Assembly (NCBI GenBank): GCA_002309015.1
Contig: DBWM01000063.1
Coordinates: 59,995-97,714 of the forward strand
Direction: 5' to 3'
DNA from: Myxococcales bacterium UBA1238
GTDB taxonomy: Bacteria > Myxococcota_A > Bradymonadia > UBA7976 > UBA1532
DNA: 37,720 nt
Numbering within the stretch: position 1 is the stretch's first letter; every line of letters begins with the position of its first letter. The position numbers and the translations under genes were made by a program. The notes under the pieces are model-generated. The model searched no databases. It saw only the letters and a list, made by a program, of their open reading frames with translations, and was not told the DNA's origin. Below are positions 7,847-15,349 of the stretch, piece by piece.

Positions 7847-8416
7847 TGATGACGTTTGAAATTTTCTCGGAATTGGAGTTTTTTTTGACAGAGAGGTTGA
7901 GTTCAGCGGTTGAAAACAGGACGGCTTTCAAAAATTCCTGAGGTTCGCAGTCAATGGACGCCGCGATCAAGCCTCGATCATCGGGGATGCGGTCAAAATA
8001 TGGGCCAGATTTTCAAAACCCGTTGCGGAAGCGATCAAAATAGAGGCTGCAATCGAACAAATATGCAGGTTTCAGAGGCAGGGATCATACAAAAATGACG
8101 TCGGCCAGTGGGTGATCGCGGTAGGAACTGGTGATCCCCGCCTCGATCACGACGTCCTCACCCGCAGGACCCTGCGATCGAGGCTGAGGGGATGCATTCC
8201 CAATGTAGGAGAGCTGAGGCGGAATGGGCGAAACCCGAGCCTAATTCCGCATCTGCGCCGCAAAAGGAAAAATGAGCTCCCGATGAGAGTTTGCGGCAGA
8301 GGAAAAGGCGATCCTGAGGCAGGGGAGGGGAATGCCGATGAGGGAGGTTTCAAAATGCCCCAAGAGTTCTCAAGCGCTTCCCCCGCATCCCCGTTTCTTC
8401 GCCCCCCATCCCTCGA
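7847..8416. repeat. Long intergenic gap with about 21-bp phased A-tract repeat
   Basis: There is no convincing gene between the Sel1-repeat gene's stop and the array promoter. From about 7911 to 8100 short TCAAAA-type tracts recur at about 7929, 7951, 7993, 8014, 8036 and 8057, that is at about 21-bp steps; the clearest consecutive units start at 7993, 8014 and 8036. The rest (8100-8416) is GATC- and purine-rich without clear structure. Short overlapping ORFs here have no recognisable product. Confidence 0.5.
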
Positions 8417-10192
8417 TCACTTGTGGATGATCAGCACGCCCAGGCGGTTGAGGGCTTCTGTGGCGCGCTTGTCACCTTGCTCGGCGAGGGGGCGGAACCA
8501 GCTGATCGCGGTTTCGAGCAGGGCTTTTTCTTCGTCATGATTCATGCGCAGCGAGAAGCCTTTTTTGTAGGCGTCGGCGATCGCGTAGCGCGATTCCCAA
8601 TGACCGCGTTCGGCGGCCTGGCGGAAGAAGCGGAAGGATTTTTCTTCGTCGATCTTGATGTCGTCCTTGCCCTTTTTATAGAGGACGCCGAGTTCGTAGA
8701 GCTCTTCGACGGGGGTGTTCGGATCGAGGCGCTTTAAGGCTTCGCCCGCTTTGTCGTGATTCTGGTCGAAGGCCTTCTGGTACCAGTTGCGGGCTTCATC
8801 CAGGCTGCGCGCAACACCGCAGCCGTCCTCGTAGCAGCCGCCTACGTTGTATTGCGAAGTGGGCAATCCGTGCTGTGCGGCCTTTAAGAGCCATTCGTAA
8901 GCCTTCTTGAGATCCTTCTTGACGCCTTTGCCGTAGTAATAGCAGATGCCGAGATCGTTCTGGGCGTCTGCGAAATCGCGCATAGCCGCCTTCCGGAACC
9001 AGGTGAAGGCGGAGTCATAGTTCTTCTTGACGCCTTTGACGGCCCAGAAGACGTTTCCGATGTAATACTGAGCCTGAGGATCGCCGTGGGTTGCGGCTTT
9101 GACGCACCAGACAGCTGCGGTCTTGGCGTCCTGCTTGACGCCGTTCCCCTGGTGATAGAGCAGGCTGACCTCGTACTGGCAGTGGATATGCCCGAGCTTT
9201 GCGCCCTTGAGGAACCATTTGAAGGCTTCGGGGTAGTTGGGATCGTGGCCGTCCTGATCGTTGCCGTAGATCTTGCCCAGGGCATAGCAGGCTTCGGGGT
9301 GATTTTGGGTGGCCGCCTGCTCGTAGAGGCTGATCGCCTTCAGCATATCCTGCGGTACGCCGTTGCCCTTCTCGTACATTTGGGCGAGCTTGTATTGCGC
9401 GGTCGGGATACCGTGCTCCGTGGCGCGCATGAGGCTCTCGATCAGGCGATCCTGATCGGTTGCCTGCAGATTTTCGCAGGCCTGGGCCAGGTGATAGTTG
9501 ACGATGTGATCGCAGGCTTCGGCCACGTCGTCGAGGGATTTGGGCGCCTCGTCCGCATCGCTCTTGTTCTCCTGGGTATGCTTCAGGCAGAGATCCATCT
9601 GGGCCTGCGCACCCTGGTGACCCTGATCGAGGGCCTTGCGGAACCATTTGAACGCCTGATCGTAGTCCTGCGTGACCCCAAGACCCTGGGCGTAGAGCTG
9701 TCCCAGGTTGTAGGAGGCGCGGCAGTCGCCCTGTTTTGAGGCCTCGGTGTACCATCGGATGGCCTCGGATTTGTCGATCAGCACGCCGTCGCCGTCGTCG
9801 TAATGGCAGGCGAGGCGGTATTGCGCGTCGCGGAGGCCCTTTGAGGCGGCCTGATTGTACCAGTGCACCGCAGAAAACTTGTCGACGGAGACACCCTGAC
9901 CTTCATCCATGCAGATGGCGATGGCGAGCTGCGCTTTGGGATGGCCTTTTTTAGCAGCTTCTAAAAACCAATGGGCCGAGTTCTGAAGGTTCATTTCGAC
10001 GCCGTCGCCTTTTTGATACATGATGGCGGCGTTATACATGGATTCGACGTTTCCGGCTTTCGCTTCCTTGATGGTCTGGCAAAAGACCGCATCCCGATCG
10101 GCCGAGGCGGATCCTGCGCTCAAGAGATCGAGGTAACTCAGGCCAGCATCGGGTGATTTTCCTTTGGAAGGGGATTTCTTTTTAGGGTTCAT
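8417..10192 (-). CDS. Sel1-like repeat (SLR/TPR-type) protein
   Basis: A 591-residue protein made almost entirely of Sel1-like repeats of about 36 residues, each with the pattern A.Y.LG..Y..G.GV..D...A..W...AA..G. Examples are YQKGDGVEMN, YAQGLGVTQDYDQAFKWF, YEKGNGVPQDMLKAISLYEQAA and YYYGKGVKKDLKKAYEWLLKAA. I count about eleven to twelve units, interrupted at about residues 200-255 by an Asp/Glu-rich stretch that breaks the register. The N-terminus (MNPKKKSPSKGK) is basic and there is no signal peptide, so a cytoplasmic location is likely. Sel1 repeats form a protein-binding superhelix, so this is probably a scaffold or adaptor; the partner is unknown. AAAGGA supports the ATG. The gene lies 102 bp downstream of helical paralogue B on the same strand. 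Confidence 0.9.
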   Translation of the reverse strand: MNPKKKSPSKGKSPDAGLSYLDLLSAGSASADRDAVFCQTIKEAKAGNVESMYNAAIMYQKGDGVEMNLQNSAHWFLEAAKKGHPKAQLAIAICMDEGQGVSVDKFSAVHWYNQAASKGLRDAQYRLACHYDDGDGVLIDKSEAIRWYTEASKQGDCRASYNLGQLYAQGLGVTQDYDQAFKWFRKALDQGHQGAQAQMDLCLKHTQENKSDADEAPKSLDDVAEACDHIVNYHLAQACENLQATDQDRLIESLMRATEHGIPTAQYKLAQMYEKGNGVPQDMLKAISLYEQAATQNHPEACYALGKIYGNDQDGHDPNYPEAFKWFLKGAKLGHIHCQYEVSLLYHQGNGVKQDAKTAAVWCVKAATHGDPQAQYYIGNVFWAVKGVKKNYDSAFTWFRKAAMRDFADAQNDLGICYYYGKGVKKDLKKAYEWLLKAAQHGLPTSQYNVGGCYEDGCGVARSLDEARNWYQKAFDQNHDKAGEALKRLDPNTPVEELYELGVLYKKGKDDIKIDEEKSFRFFRQAAERGHWESRYAIADAYKKGFSLRMNHDEEKALLETAISWFRPLAEQGDKRATEALNRLGVLIIHK

Positions 10193-10294
10193 TCGCGATT
10201 CCTTTTCAAATAGAGGCTCTCATTGAAGCAAAGGGCGCCTTTCAACGCCCTTTCACTTCGCGATCGGTCCAAAAGGTGAGGGATTTCGGTTCGC

Positions 10295-11068
10295 TTACTC
10301 TTCCGGGACGGGCTCGGAGACGGGCTCTTCGTTCTCAAAGAGATAGCCCTCGTCTTCCTCGCCCTCGTCGTTCTTGCGCTTGCCGAGCTTCTGGCTCAGG
10401 CGGTAATCGGTGATCGCCTGGGAGATGCGCGCGTTGAGCTCCAGATGGGCTGCGTCGGGGCGCAGGATCGCGATGGCGTTTAAGCGATCGATGATGTCGG
10501 CGTAGCAGTTGCAGAGCTCGGCCCGCAGTTTTTGGGTCACGCCCTGCTCGGACTTCGATTTGGACGCATTCTGGGCATCCTGGACTTCGTGGAACGCTTT
10601 GACGCCCTCGCGCAGCGCTTTGACCCACGAGAGCACGAGCGCCTTTTCGATCTTCTCGTCGCCGAGCGTGTTTAAAGCATCGATCAGCTGATCGAGGGTG
10701 CCATATGCGTTCAGGTATTTGTCGCGGGTGGGATCGCCAAAATGGGTAAACAGCGCGTAAACCTCTTTGGCGGCGCCCTGAATTTCGGGATCCGGGTTTT
10801 CGATGGCGAACTTGAGCACGCCCTTCGAGGCTCTCCACAGGCGATCGTTCTGCTTGTCGATCTCCTGAAGGGTCATCCCGTTGTAGCTCGCCTTCTTCTC
10901 GATGCTCGCCTTGAACGCGATGCGCTTTTCCTCAAGCTCGCGCCCCGCCTCGGCCTCTACCGCAGGCTCCGCCAGCAAAATGCGCGCGATCTGCCCCGTA
11001 TAGGCGTTGACCGACGCATTCTTCATCGCCCCCATCCCCACGATCTCGATCTTGTTGTAGCTCCCCAT
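10295..11068 (-). CDS. Helical protein of unknown function, paralogue B (DUF6261-like)
   Basis: A 257-residue soluble helical protein, second of the three paralogues. Landmarks in order are LQEIDKQNDRLWRASKGVLKF (about 66-86), GDPTRDKYLNAYGTLDQLID (about 112-131), LSWVKALREGVKAFHEVQDAQ (about 145-165), ELCNCYADIIDRLNAIAILRPDAAH (about 184-208) and QKLGKRKNDEGEEDEG, ending in an acidic tail. Spacing of all landmarks is the same as in paralogue A, and the acidic tail after LGKRK is kept, which suggests a charged interaction surface. GGGAG six bases upstream supports the ATG. It is probably transcribed with the Sel1-repeat gene that follows 102 bp later. No known function is claimed. Confidence 0.75.
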   Translation of the reverse strand: MGSYNKIEIVGMGAMKNASVNAYTGQIARILLAEPAVEAEAGRELEEKRIAFKASIEKKASYNGMTLQEIDKQNDRLWRASKGVLKFAIENPDPEIQGAAKEVYALFTHFGDPTRDKYLNAYGTLDQLIDALNTLGDEKIEKALVLSWVKALREGVKAFHEVQDAQNASKSKSEQGVTQKLRAELCNCYADIIDRLNAIAILRPDAAHLELNARISQAITDYRLSQKLGKRKNDEGEEDEGYLFENEEPVSEPVPEE

Positions 11069-11721
11069 AGTGCTCTCCCGTAAAAAATCAGTTGTCTAAA
11101 ATGGAGTTTTAACGCATGCCGCATCCGATGCAAGCAGAAAATTCACTTTTTTGTGGGGAAAGGATCTTTTTGAAGGCGAGCCTGCCCGGGGGATGGGCTC
11201 AAAAAAGGCATCGGTATGGGCTGAAAGCCTTCGGCTCGGGGGCTGAAGACAGATTTGAAGGCCCTGAAAGATGCGGGCGACCTCAAAAAAGCGGATTCGA
11301 TGGGCTGAAACCGGCGATCCTTCGGCTCCGATCGGCCTCTTTCATGATTCAATCCAGGATTGCGCCCTCAAAAAATGCGATTTCCGTTTCAAAAATCCGG
11401 ATCGAGGCCTCACGATTTCGATTTGATCCACGAAAAAGCGCCCTCGTGACCCCGCGACTGGACTTTGCTCCACCAAAAAACGCCATTGCGACCCCATGAA
11501 ATCGATCTCGCATGCCTGATCCCCAAATTTTAAGCCCCAAATAACGATCGATCTCACCTTAAACCCTTTTCACAACCTCGCGATCGCCTTTGATCGCGCG
11601 ATCAGCCACTGCAAAACCCCGGACAGGCGATGGCTACAGTTTTTCTCCAGAGCTGATCCTTCAGGCTGCAGGGCGATTGACGATCGTTGGGAGAGAGTTG
11701 CAGGCGGGCAGGGGAGGGCGA
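11069..11721. repeat. Long intergenic gap with degenerate 21/42-bp tandem repeat
   Basis: There is no convincing gene between helical paralogues B and C. From about 11195 to 11511 the sequence can be cut into successive 21-bp units. Many units have the form CTCAAAAAA-nnn-CGATTTC. A-tracts occur at about 11200, 11284, 11369, 11389, 11431 and 11473, so spacings are multiples of about 21 (21, 42, 42, 84). Short ORFs on both strands through it show a 14-residue period merely because 42 is divisible by three. The stretch 11570-11700 is rich in CGATCG and GCGATC. Confidence 0.65.
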
Positions 11722-12462
11722 TCAGTAATCTTCGCTGGCGTCGCTTTCGGGATCGCCGTCGTCTTCGTCGCTGGCCTTCGGCTTGGCGAGCTTTAAACTC
11801 ATCTTGAAATCGGTGACGGCTTGCTGGATCCGGGCGTTGATGCGGGCGTGCGCTTCGTCGGGCATCAGGATGGCGATCGCGTTTAAGCGTTCCACAATTT
11901 GCTGATAGGTCGCGACCAGCGCGTCGCGGCAGCGCTTGGTTTCGCCGGTGACGACTTGCGCCTTGGCAACGTTGCGTTCGTTCTGCACGGCCATGAAGGC
12001 GTCTACGTTCGCGCGCATCTCCTCGGTCCATTCCAGGAGCAATGCGCGGCGGAGAAGATCTGGCCCCAGAGCCTGCAACTTGGTGAGCATCGAATCGAGG
12101 GCACCATATTGAAGATCGTACGCTAATGCGGTGGGGTTCGGCAGGGCGTTGAAGATCGTGAGGATGGGCGCTGCGGCCTCGCGAATGGCCTCGCAAGGGT
12201 GGTTTGCAGAGAGTTTCACCTGCGCGCGCATGCCTCTCCAGATGCGATCGGTCTTCTTGTCGATCTGCTTTAAGGTGGCACCATAGGGCGTGGCCTTGAA
12301 TCGGATGCGCGCGCGGAAGGTTTGCCAGGCGGCATCGAGCTGTTCGGCAGCCTGCGGCTCGTATTGTTTTTCGGCATTCAGGATTTGAACGATCTGCCAC
12401 ATATATTTGCTGAGCCGCTCATTCTGCACATGCCCAAAAGTCAAAGCTTCGATGCGTTCCAT
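11722..12462 (-). CDS. Helical protein of unknown function, paralogue C (DUF6261-like)
   Basis: A 246-residue soluble helical protein, third paralogue. It has LKQIDKKTDRIWRGMRAQVKL (about 64-84), NPTALAYDLQYGALD (about 112-126), LLEWTEEMRANVDAFMAVQNERN (about 143-165), ATYQQIVERLNAIAILMPDEAH (about 187-208) and LKLAKPKASDEDDGD, with a short acidic tail. It is the most diverged of the three (LGKRK is replaced by LAKPK, and the DPTR turn by NPTA). The ATG is supported by AGGAGAGG upstream, and a good promoter candidate lies at 12501-12529. It is separated from paralogue B by the 653-bp repeat-bearing gap, so it probably has its own transcript. Confidence 0.72.
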   Translation of the reverse strand: MERIEALTFGHVQNERLSKYMWQIVQILNAEKQYEPQAAEQLDAAWQTFRARIRFKATPYGATLKQIDKKTDRIWRGMRAQVKLSANHPCEAIREAAAPILTIFNALPNPTALAYDLQYGALDSMLTKLQALGPDLLRRALLLEWTEEMRANVDAFMAVQNERNVAKAQVVTGETKRCRDALVATYQQIVERLNAIAILMPDEAHARINARIQQAVTDFKMSLKLAKPKASDEDDGDPESDASEDY

Positions 12463-12831
12463 GGTCCCTCTCCTGCAAAGTTTCGATTTCAGTGCTTTGG
12501 GTTATAAACGGTTCAAAGGACGCCTGCAACAAAATGATTCTTCGCCTGATTTCCTTTTTTGCTGCATCCCGGGAACCGTTTTCAAATGATGGGCAAGGCC
12601 TTGTCTGTAAGGCCATTTGCTGAGTTCAGTTCACAAATCCCGGTTTTCAGTCTGGCTCTGGACTGGATCCAGGTTTAAAAACCGGGATTGCTGATCGGAT
12701 ATGGCGTGGCCCAAACTGTAGCCAGAGCGTTGCGCGTCGGACATGGGGTGAATCACAGTTTCAAACCTTCACGATCCAGGCTGCAGGACGCTCGATGTCA
12801 ATCTTCAGGCTCAACGTCACATCCGCATGTT
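12463..12831. other. Gap between folB and helical paralogue C, with a 12-bp inverted repeat
   Basis: No gene is seen. A perfect inverted repeat, AATCCCGGTTTT (12636-12647) and AAAACCGGGATT (12678-12689), encloses a 30-base loop that itself contains the palindrome CTGGATCCAG. There is no U-run after the stem on the folB strand, so it is not a standard intrinsic terminator, though a processing or protein-binding role is possible. From 12630 to 12840 AAA or TCAA tracts recur irregularly at about 40-bp distances, a weak version of the phasing seen in the other gaps. Confidence 0.4.
12501..12529 (-). promoter_or_regulatory. Promoter candidate for helical paralogue C
   Basis: On the minus strand TTGCAG (12524-12529) and TATAAC (12501-12506) are separated by exactly 17 bp. 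The -10 element matches five of six consensus bases. The predicted start of transcription is about 30 bases before the ATG at 12462. The -35 match is weaker. Confidence 0.45.
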
Positions 12832-13248
12832 TCAGGCTATGATTGAAACACCCTCATTGTCCTGGCTGCAAGGCGGCTGATCCGATTCCCTCGATCTGTG
12901 GATCCGCAGCGCAACGGCCTTTGGGGCGCCCGCCATCGGTGGATGGAGCTTGCGCAACGTGAGATCGATCGCCTCGATCCTGGGAAACTGATCGAGGACA
13001 GACTGGATGATCCGCTCGGCCAAATGTTCGATGAGCCGGTGACTTTCACCTTGTCCGATCTTAAAAACCAGTCCCGCTACTGCGGCATAGTCGACCGAAT
13101 CGCCCAGCTTATCGCTTTGACCCGCCGCCGAAAGATCTAACCAAAAGGTGAGATCCACCGAAAACTGGCAGCCATATTGGCGCTCATGCTCGTACCACCC
13201 GTGCATCCCGGTGAATTCGAGGCCTTCGATGGTGATGCTGTTGTTCAT
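12832..13248 (-). CDS. folB: Dihydroneopterin aldolase
   Basis: A 138-residue cytoplasmic enzyme of tetrahydrofolate synthesis that splits 7,8-dihydroneopterin into 6-hydroxymethyl-dihydropterin and glycolaldehyde. Family landmarks are clear: IEGLEFTGMHGWYEHER with the substrate-binding Glu (about residue 22), DSVDYAAV with the conserved Tyr (about 52), HLIEHLAE-like helix (RLIEHLAERI), and LRKLHPPM with the catalytic Lys (about 99). Length is a little above the usual 120 because of a polar C-terminal tail after ALRIHRS. The ATG is preceded by GAGAGA and lies nine bases after the stop of the upstream membrane-protein gene, so the two are almost certainly co-transcribed. Confidence 0.93.
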   Translation of the reverse strand: MNNSITIEGLEFTGMHGWYEHERQYGCQFSVDLTFWLDLSAAGQSDKLGDSVDYAAVAGLVFKIGQGESHRLIEHLAERIIQSVLDQFPRIEAIDLTLRKLHPPMAGAPKAVALRIHRSRESDQPPCSQDNEGVSIIA

Positions 13249-13257
13249 GCTGTCTCT

Positions 13258-14754
13258 CTAAAAGATGTCTTCGACGCGCAGAATGCGATCGACGTTTGCG
13301 ACAATGCGGAACTTGCGAAGTATGGAAGGTTCGCTGGAACCGCGCAAATGAATGCTCAGGATCAGGTTAATATGGTAAACCCGGCAGGCCTGGACGGTCT
13401 CCAGCCGCATGTCATCGAATGACGAAAGGGATTCATAGGCTGAGTCCATCCGATACGCCCATCTGCGCATGTCGAATCGAAGGATCTCGGTCAGACCCAT
13501 GAGCCTTTCATGCTCGCGAAGCAGGGTGGGTCCGTCGATATGCACCGATCTGTGGTAATGCACCACCGTTTCCAGCAACCCTTGCTCCGGCAGAAGATCC
13601 TTGTGCAACAGGCGCAGACGCCGCACGTCATCGGGTAGCTGATCGACCGAAGGGTAAGTGACGGTTTCACTCGTGCGTCCGCATTGCTTCCCACTGCGTG
13701 GATCGATCAGGCGCTGGTTCCTGTCGGCAATGAAATGGGGGAGCAGACGCAGCGACACAGCGCGCAGAATGTCTTTGATGCGGTCTTTGAAGATGTAAGC
13801 GATGATTGCGACCAGCGACACGTAGAGGACTTTGTTCGAGGCGCTCTCCCAAAACCAGGCTGCAATGACACCTGCGATGGTTGTAAACGTCATCGCGATG
13901 GCCGCCGCCATACCGAAGAACACGTGGGTCAGGTTCTGGCTCAGCTTGCTGTCGGTCAGCGACATGTACATGGCACTGCCTGCCCATTTCTTCAACTCGT
14001 GTCCCCGGTAGATGAAATGCTCGAGTTCCTCGGGATTTTGGGGATCGATGCTTCCGGGCATCTTCCTTTGCCGCCTGAAATCCACTTGCCCAACCACCGT
14101 GTCCCTGCATCGCACGAGCAACCGATCGCTTGCTCCAACCTCGGCAAAGATTTGGAACAGGCGCAATGCGGTGCGTTCGGTCCGACGCGAGAGCGCTTCC
14201 GCCATCCACGAGCCCGACAACCGCAGGCGATCCGAAATCCCCGGCGCGAGCAACGCCTTCTCGATCTCTTCCACCTGCTCCATCACCGTCTGCATATCGG
14301 TTAACGCTTCGTCAGCCAGCGCTTCGAGCGTGTCGAGGGGCATGTTGCGGGCCTGGATCGCTGCATCGAGATCCGCCAACAGGGCGCCAAGCTGCCCGCG
14401 ATAGGCATTGACCGCCGTGCGAAGCTCGTAGAGCAGCGCGGGTTCATCGAGTTTCAGTTTGTCTTCGGCCTGCAGCGCCTGCAGGATCCTCGTAAAGGGA
14501 CTGAGCGCACATTGTGGACTCACCAGCTGCTTTAACGGGATCCGCGGGGTCTGATGGCGCGTATAGGCGACCAAATCCTGAAAGAAGGCGGCAACGGGGT
14601 AATGCGCAGCGTCGATATCGAGCTGTTCGGGCGTAAATAAATAGACGTCGAGATCGTGAACCGCCGGATCATCGGAGAGCGGACGGATCACCTCGATCTC
14701 GAGCTGCCATTTGCCGTGCGGAGAAACGCTGAACTGGTATTGAGAAGGATTCAA
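13258..14754 (-). CDS. Two-helix membrane protein of unknown function between efp and folB
   Basis: The open frame runs back to 15036, but its first 90 or so codons lie inside efp in another frame and look like shadow sequence (Ser/Arg/Pro-rich). I therefore start at the TTG at 14754, 13 bp after the efp stop, giving about 498 residues. The protein has a long soluble N-terminal part, including a helical, probably coiled-coil stretch (about 105-175, ending MEQVEEIEKALL). Two adjacent membrane helices follow (about 277-300, VFFGMAAAIAMTFTTIAG; about 308-325, VLYVSLVAIIAYIF), then a C-terminal soluble domain with YHINLILSIHLRG and RIVANVDRILRVEDIF. No catalytic motif is recognised. Its position between efp and folB suggests a conserved lineage-specific operon partner, not a link in function. 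Confidence 0.75.
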   Translation of the reverse strand: MNPSQYQFSVSPHGKWQLEIEVIRPLSDDPAVHDLDVYLFTPEQLDIDAAHYPVAAFFQDLVAYTRHQTPRIPLKQLVSPQCALSPFTRILQALQAEDKLKLDEPALLYELRTAVNAYRGQLGALLADLDAAIQARNMPLDTLEALADEALTDMQTVMEQVEEIEKALLAPGISDRLRLSGSWMAEALSRRTERTALRLFQIFAEVGASDRLLVRCRDTVVGQVDFRRQRKMPGSIDPQNPEELEHFIYRGHELKKWAGSAMYMSLTDSKLSQNLTHVFFGMAAAIAMTFTTIAGVIAAWFWESASNKVLYVSLVAIIAYIFKDRIKDILRAVSLRLLPHFIADRNQRLIDPRSGKQCGRTSETVTYPSVDQLPDDVRRLRLLHKDLLPEQGLLETVVHYHRSVHIDGPTLLREHERLMGLTEILRFDMRRWAYRMDSAYESLSSFDDMRLETVQACRVYHINLILSIHLRGSSEPSILRKFRIVANVDRILRVEDIF

Positions 14755-14767
14755 GGCAAAGGGGCGA

Positions 14768-15349
14768 TCACTTGACGCGATCTTTGAAGGTACCTGTGGT
14801 TGTGTCGATACGGATGTTGTCGCCGGCTTTGATGTAAAGCGGCACTGCGACTTTGGCGCCGGTTGCGGTGTGAGCGATGGTGGTGACGCCGCCGGTCGCG
14901 GTATCCCCGCGCGATCCGGGCTCCACTTCGACGAGCTCATGGGTGACGAACTGCGGGAGATCGATGCCGACGACCTGCCCGTTATAGAGCACCGCCTGTA
15001 CATCCAGGCTGTCGACCAGCCACTGGGCCTGATCACCCAATGCGTCCTCGTTCAGCTCAAACTGCTCGTAGCTGCTCTGATCCATGAATACATATTGCGT
15101 GCCTTCAGCACCGGCTTCGCTGTAAAGATACTGTGCCGCGCGCGTCTCGATGTCGGGCTCCTGGAACTTCTCACCCGCCTTGAACGTCTTGTCGGAGATT
15201 TGCCCGTTTAAGATGTTCCTCAGACGCACCTTCACCAAAGTGGCGGCTCCGCGCGCACTCGGGCTCTGGGTGTTGCTCGAAACGATGACCCAGGGCGCAC
15301 CTTCATACTCCACGCGGACGCCCTTTTTAAAATCAGCAGTCGAAAGCAT
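14768..15349 (-). CDS. efp: Translation elongation factor P
   Basis: A 193-residue EF-P, which binds next to the ribosomal P-site tRNA and relieves stalling at polyproline. I chose the ATG at 15349 (MLSTADFKKGVRVEYEG) because AGGAAGAG stands just upstream; the in-frame ATG at 15397 only adds an atypical extension. The three domains are visible: the KOW-like N-terminal domain through about residue 65 (VKVRLRNILNGQ, KTFKAGEKF), the OB domain (YVFMDQSSYEQFEL, VGIDLPQFVTHELVEVEPG) and the C-terminal OB domain ending AGDNIRIDTTTGTFKDRVK. The tip loop reads QSPSARGAATL, with Arg where E. coli EF-P has the modified Lys34. This resembles the loop of the EfpL/YeiP subgroup, while the rest looks like ordinary EF-P. 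Confidence 0.95.
   Translation of the reverse strand: MLSTADFKKGVRVEYEGAPWVIVSSNTQSPSARGAATLVKVRLRNILNGQISDKTFKAGEKFQEPDIETRAAQYLYSEAGAEGTQYVFMDQSSYEQFELNEDALGDQAQWLVDSLDVQAVLYNGQVVGIDLPQFVTHELVEVEPGSRGDTATGGVTTIAHTATGAKVAVPLYIKAGDNIRIDTTTGTFKDRVK

Noticed and set aside
9086..9739. 217-codon plus-strand frame inside the Sel1-repeat gene
   Set aside because: The minus strand encodes about a dozen Sel1 repeats; the plus-strand product only mirrors them.
11195..11511. CRISPR array
   Set aside because: Units are degenerate, only 21 or 42 bp, with no alternation of exact repeats and unrelated spacers, and there are no cas genes.
1101..12462. Phage-defence island or mobile element
   Set aside because: No nuclease, toxin, recombinase, transposase, tRNA target site or flanking repeats were seen; co-directional families of membrane and helical proteins do not match a known defence system.
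14755..15036. N-terminal extension of the efp-folB membrane protein
   Set aside because: It lies within efp in another frame and is Ser/Arg/Pro-rich shadow sequence; a TTG just after the efp stop is a better start.
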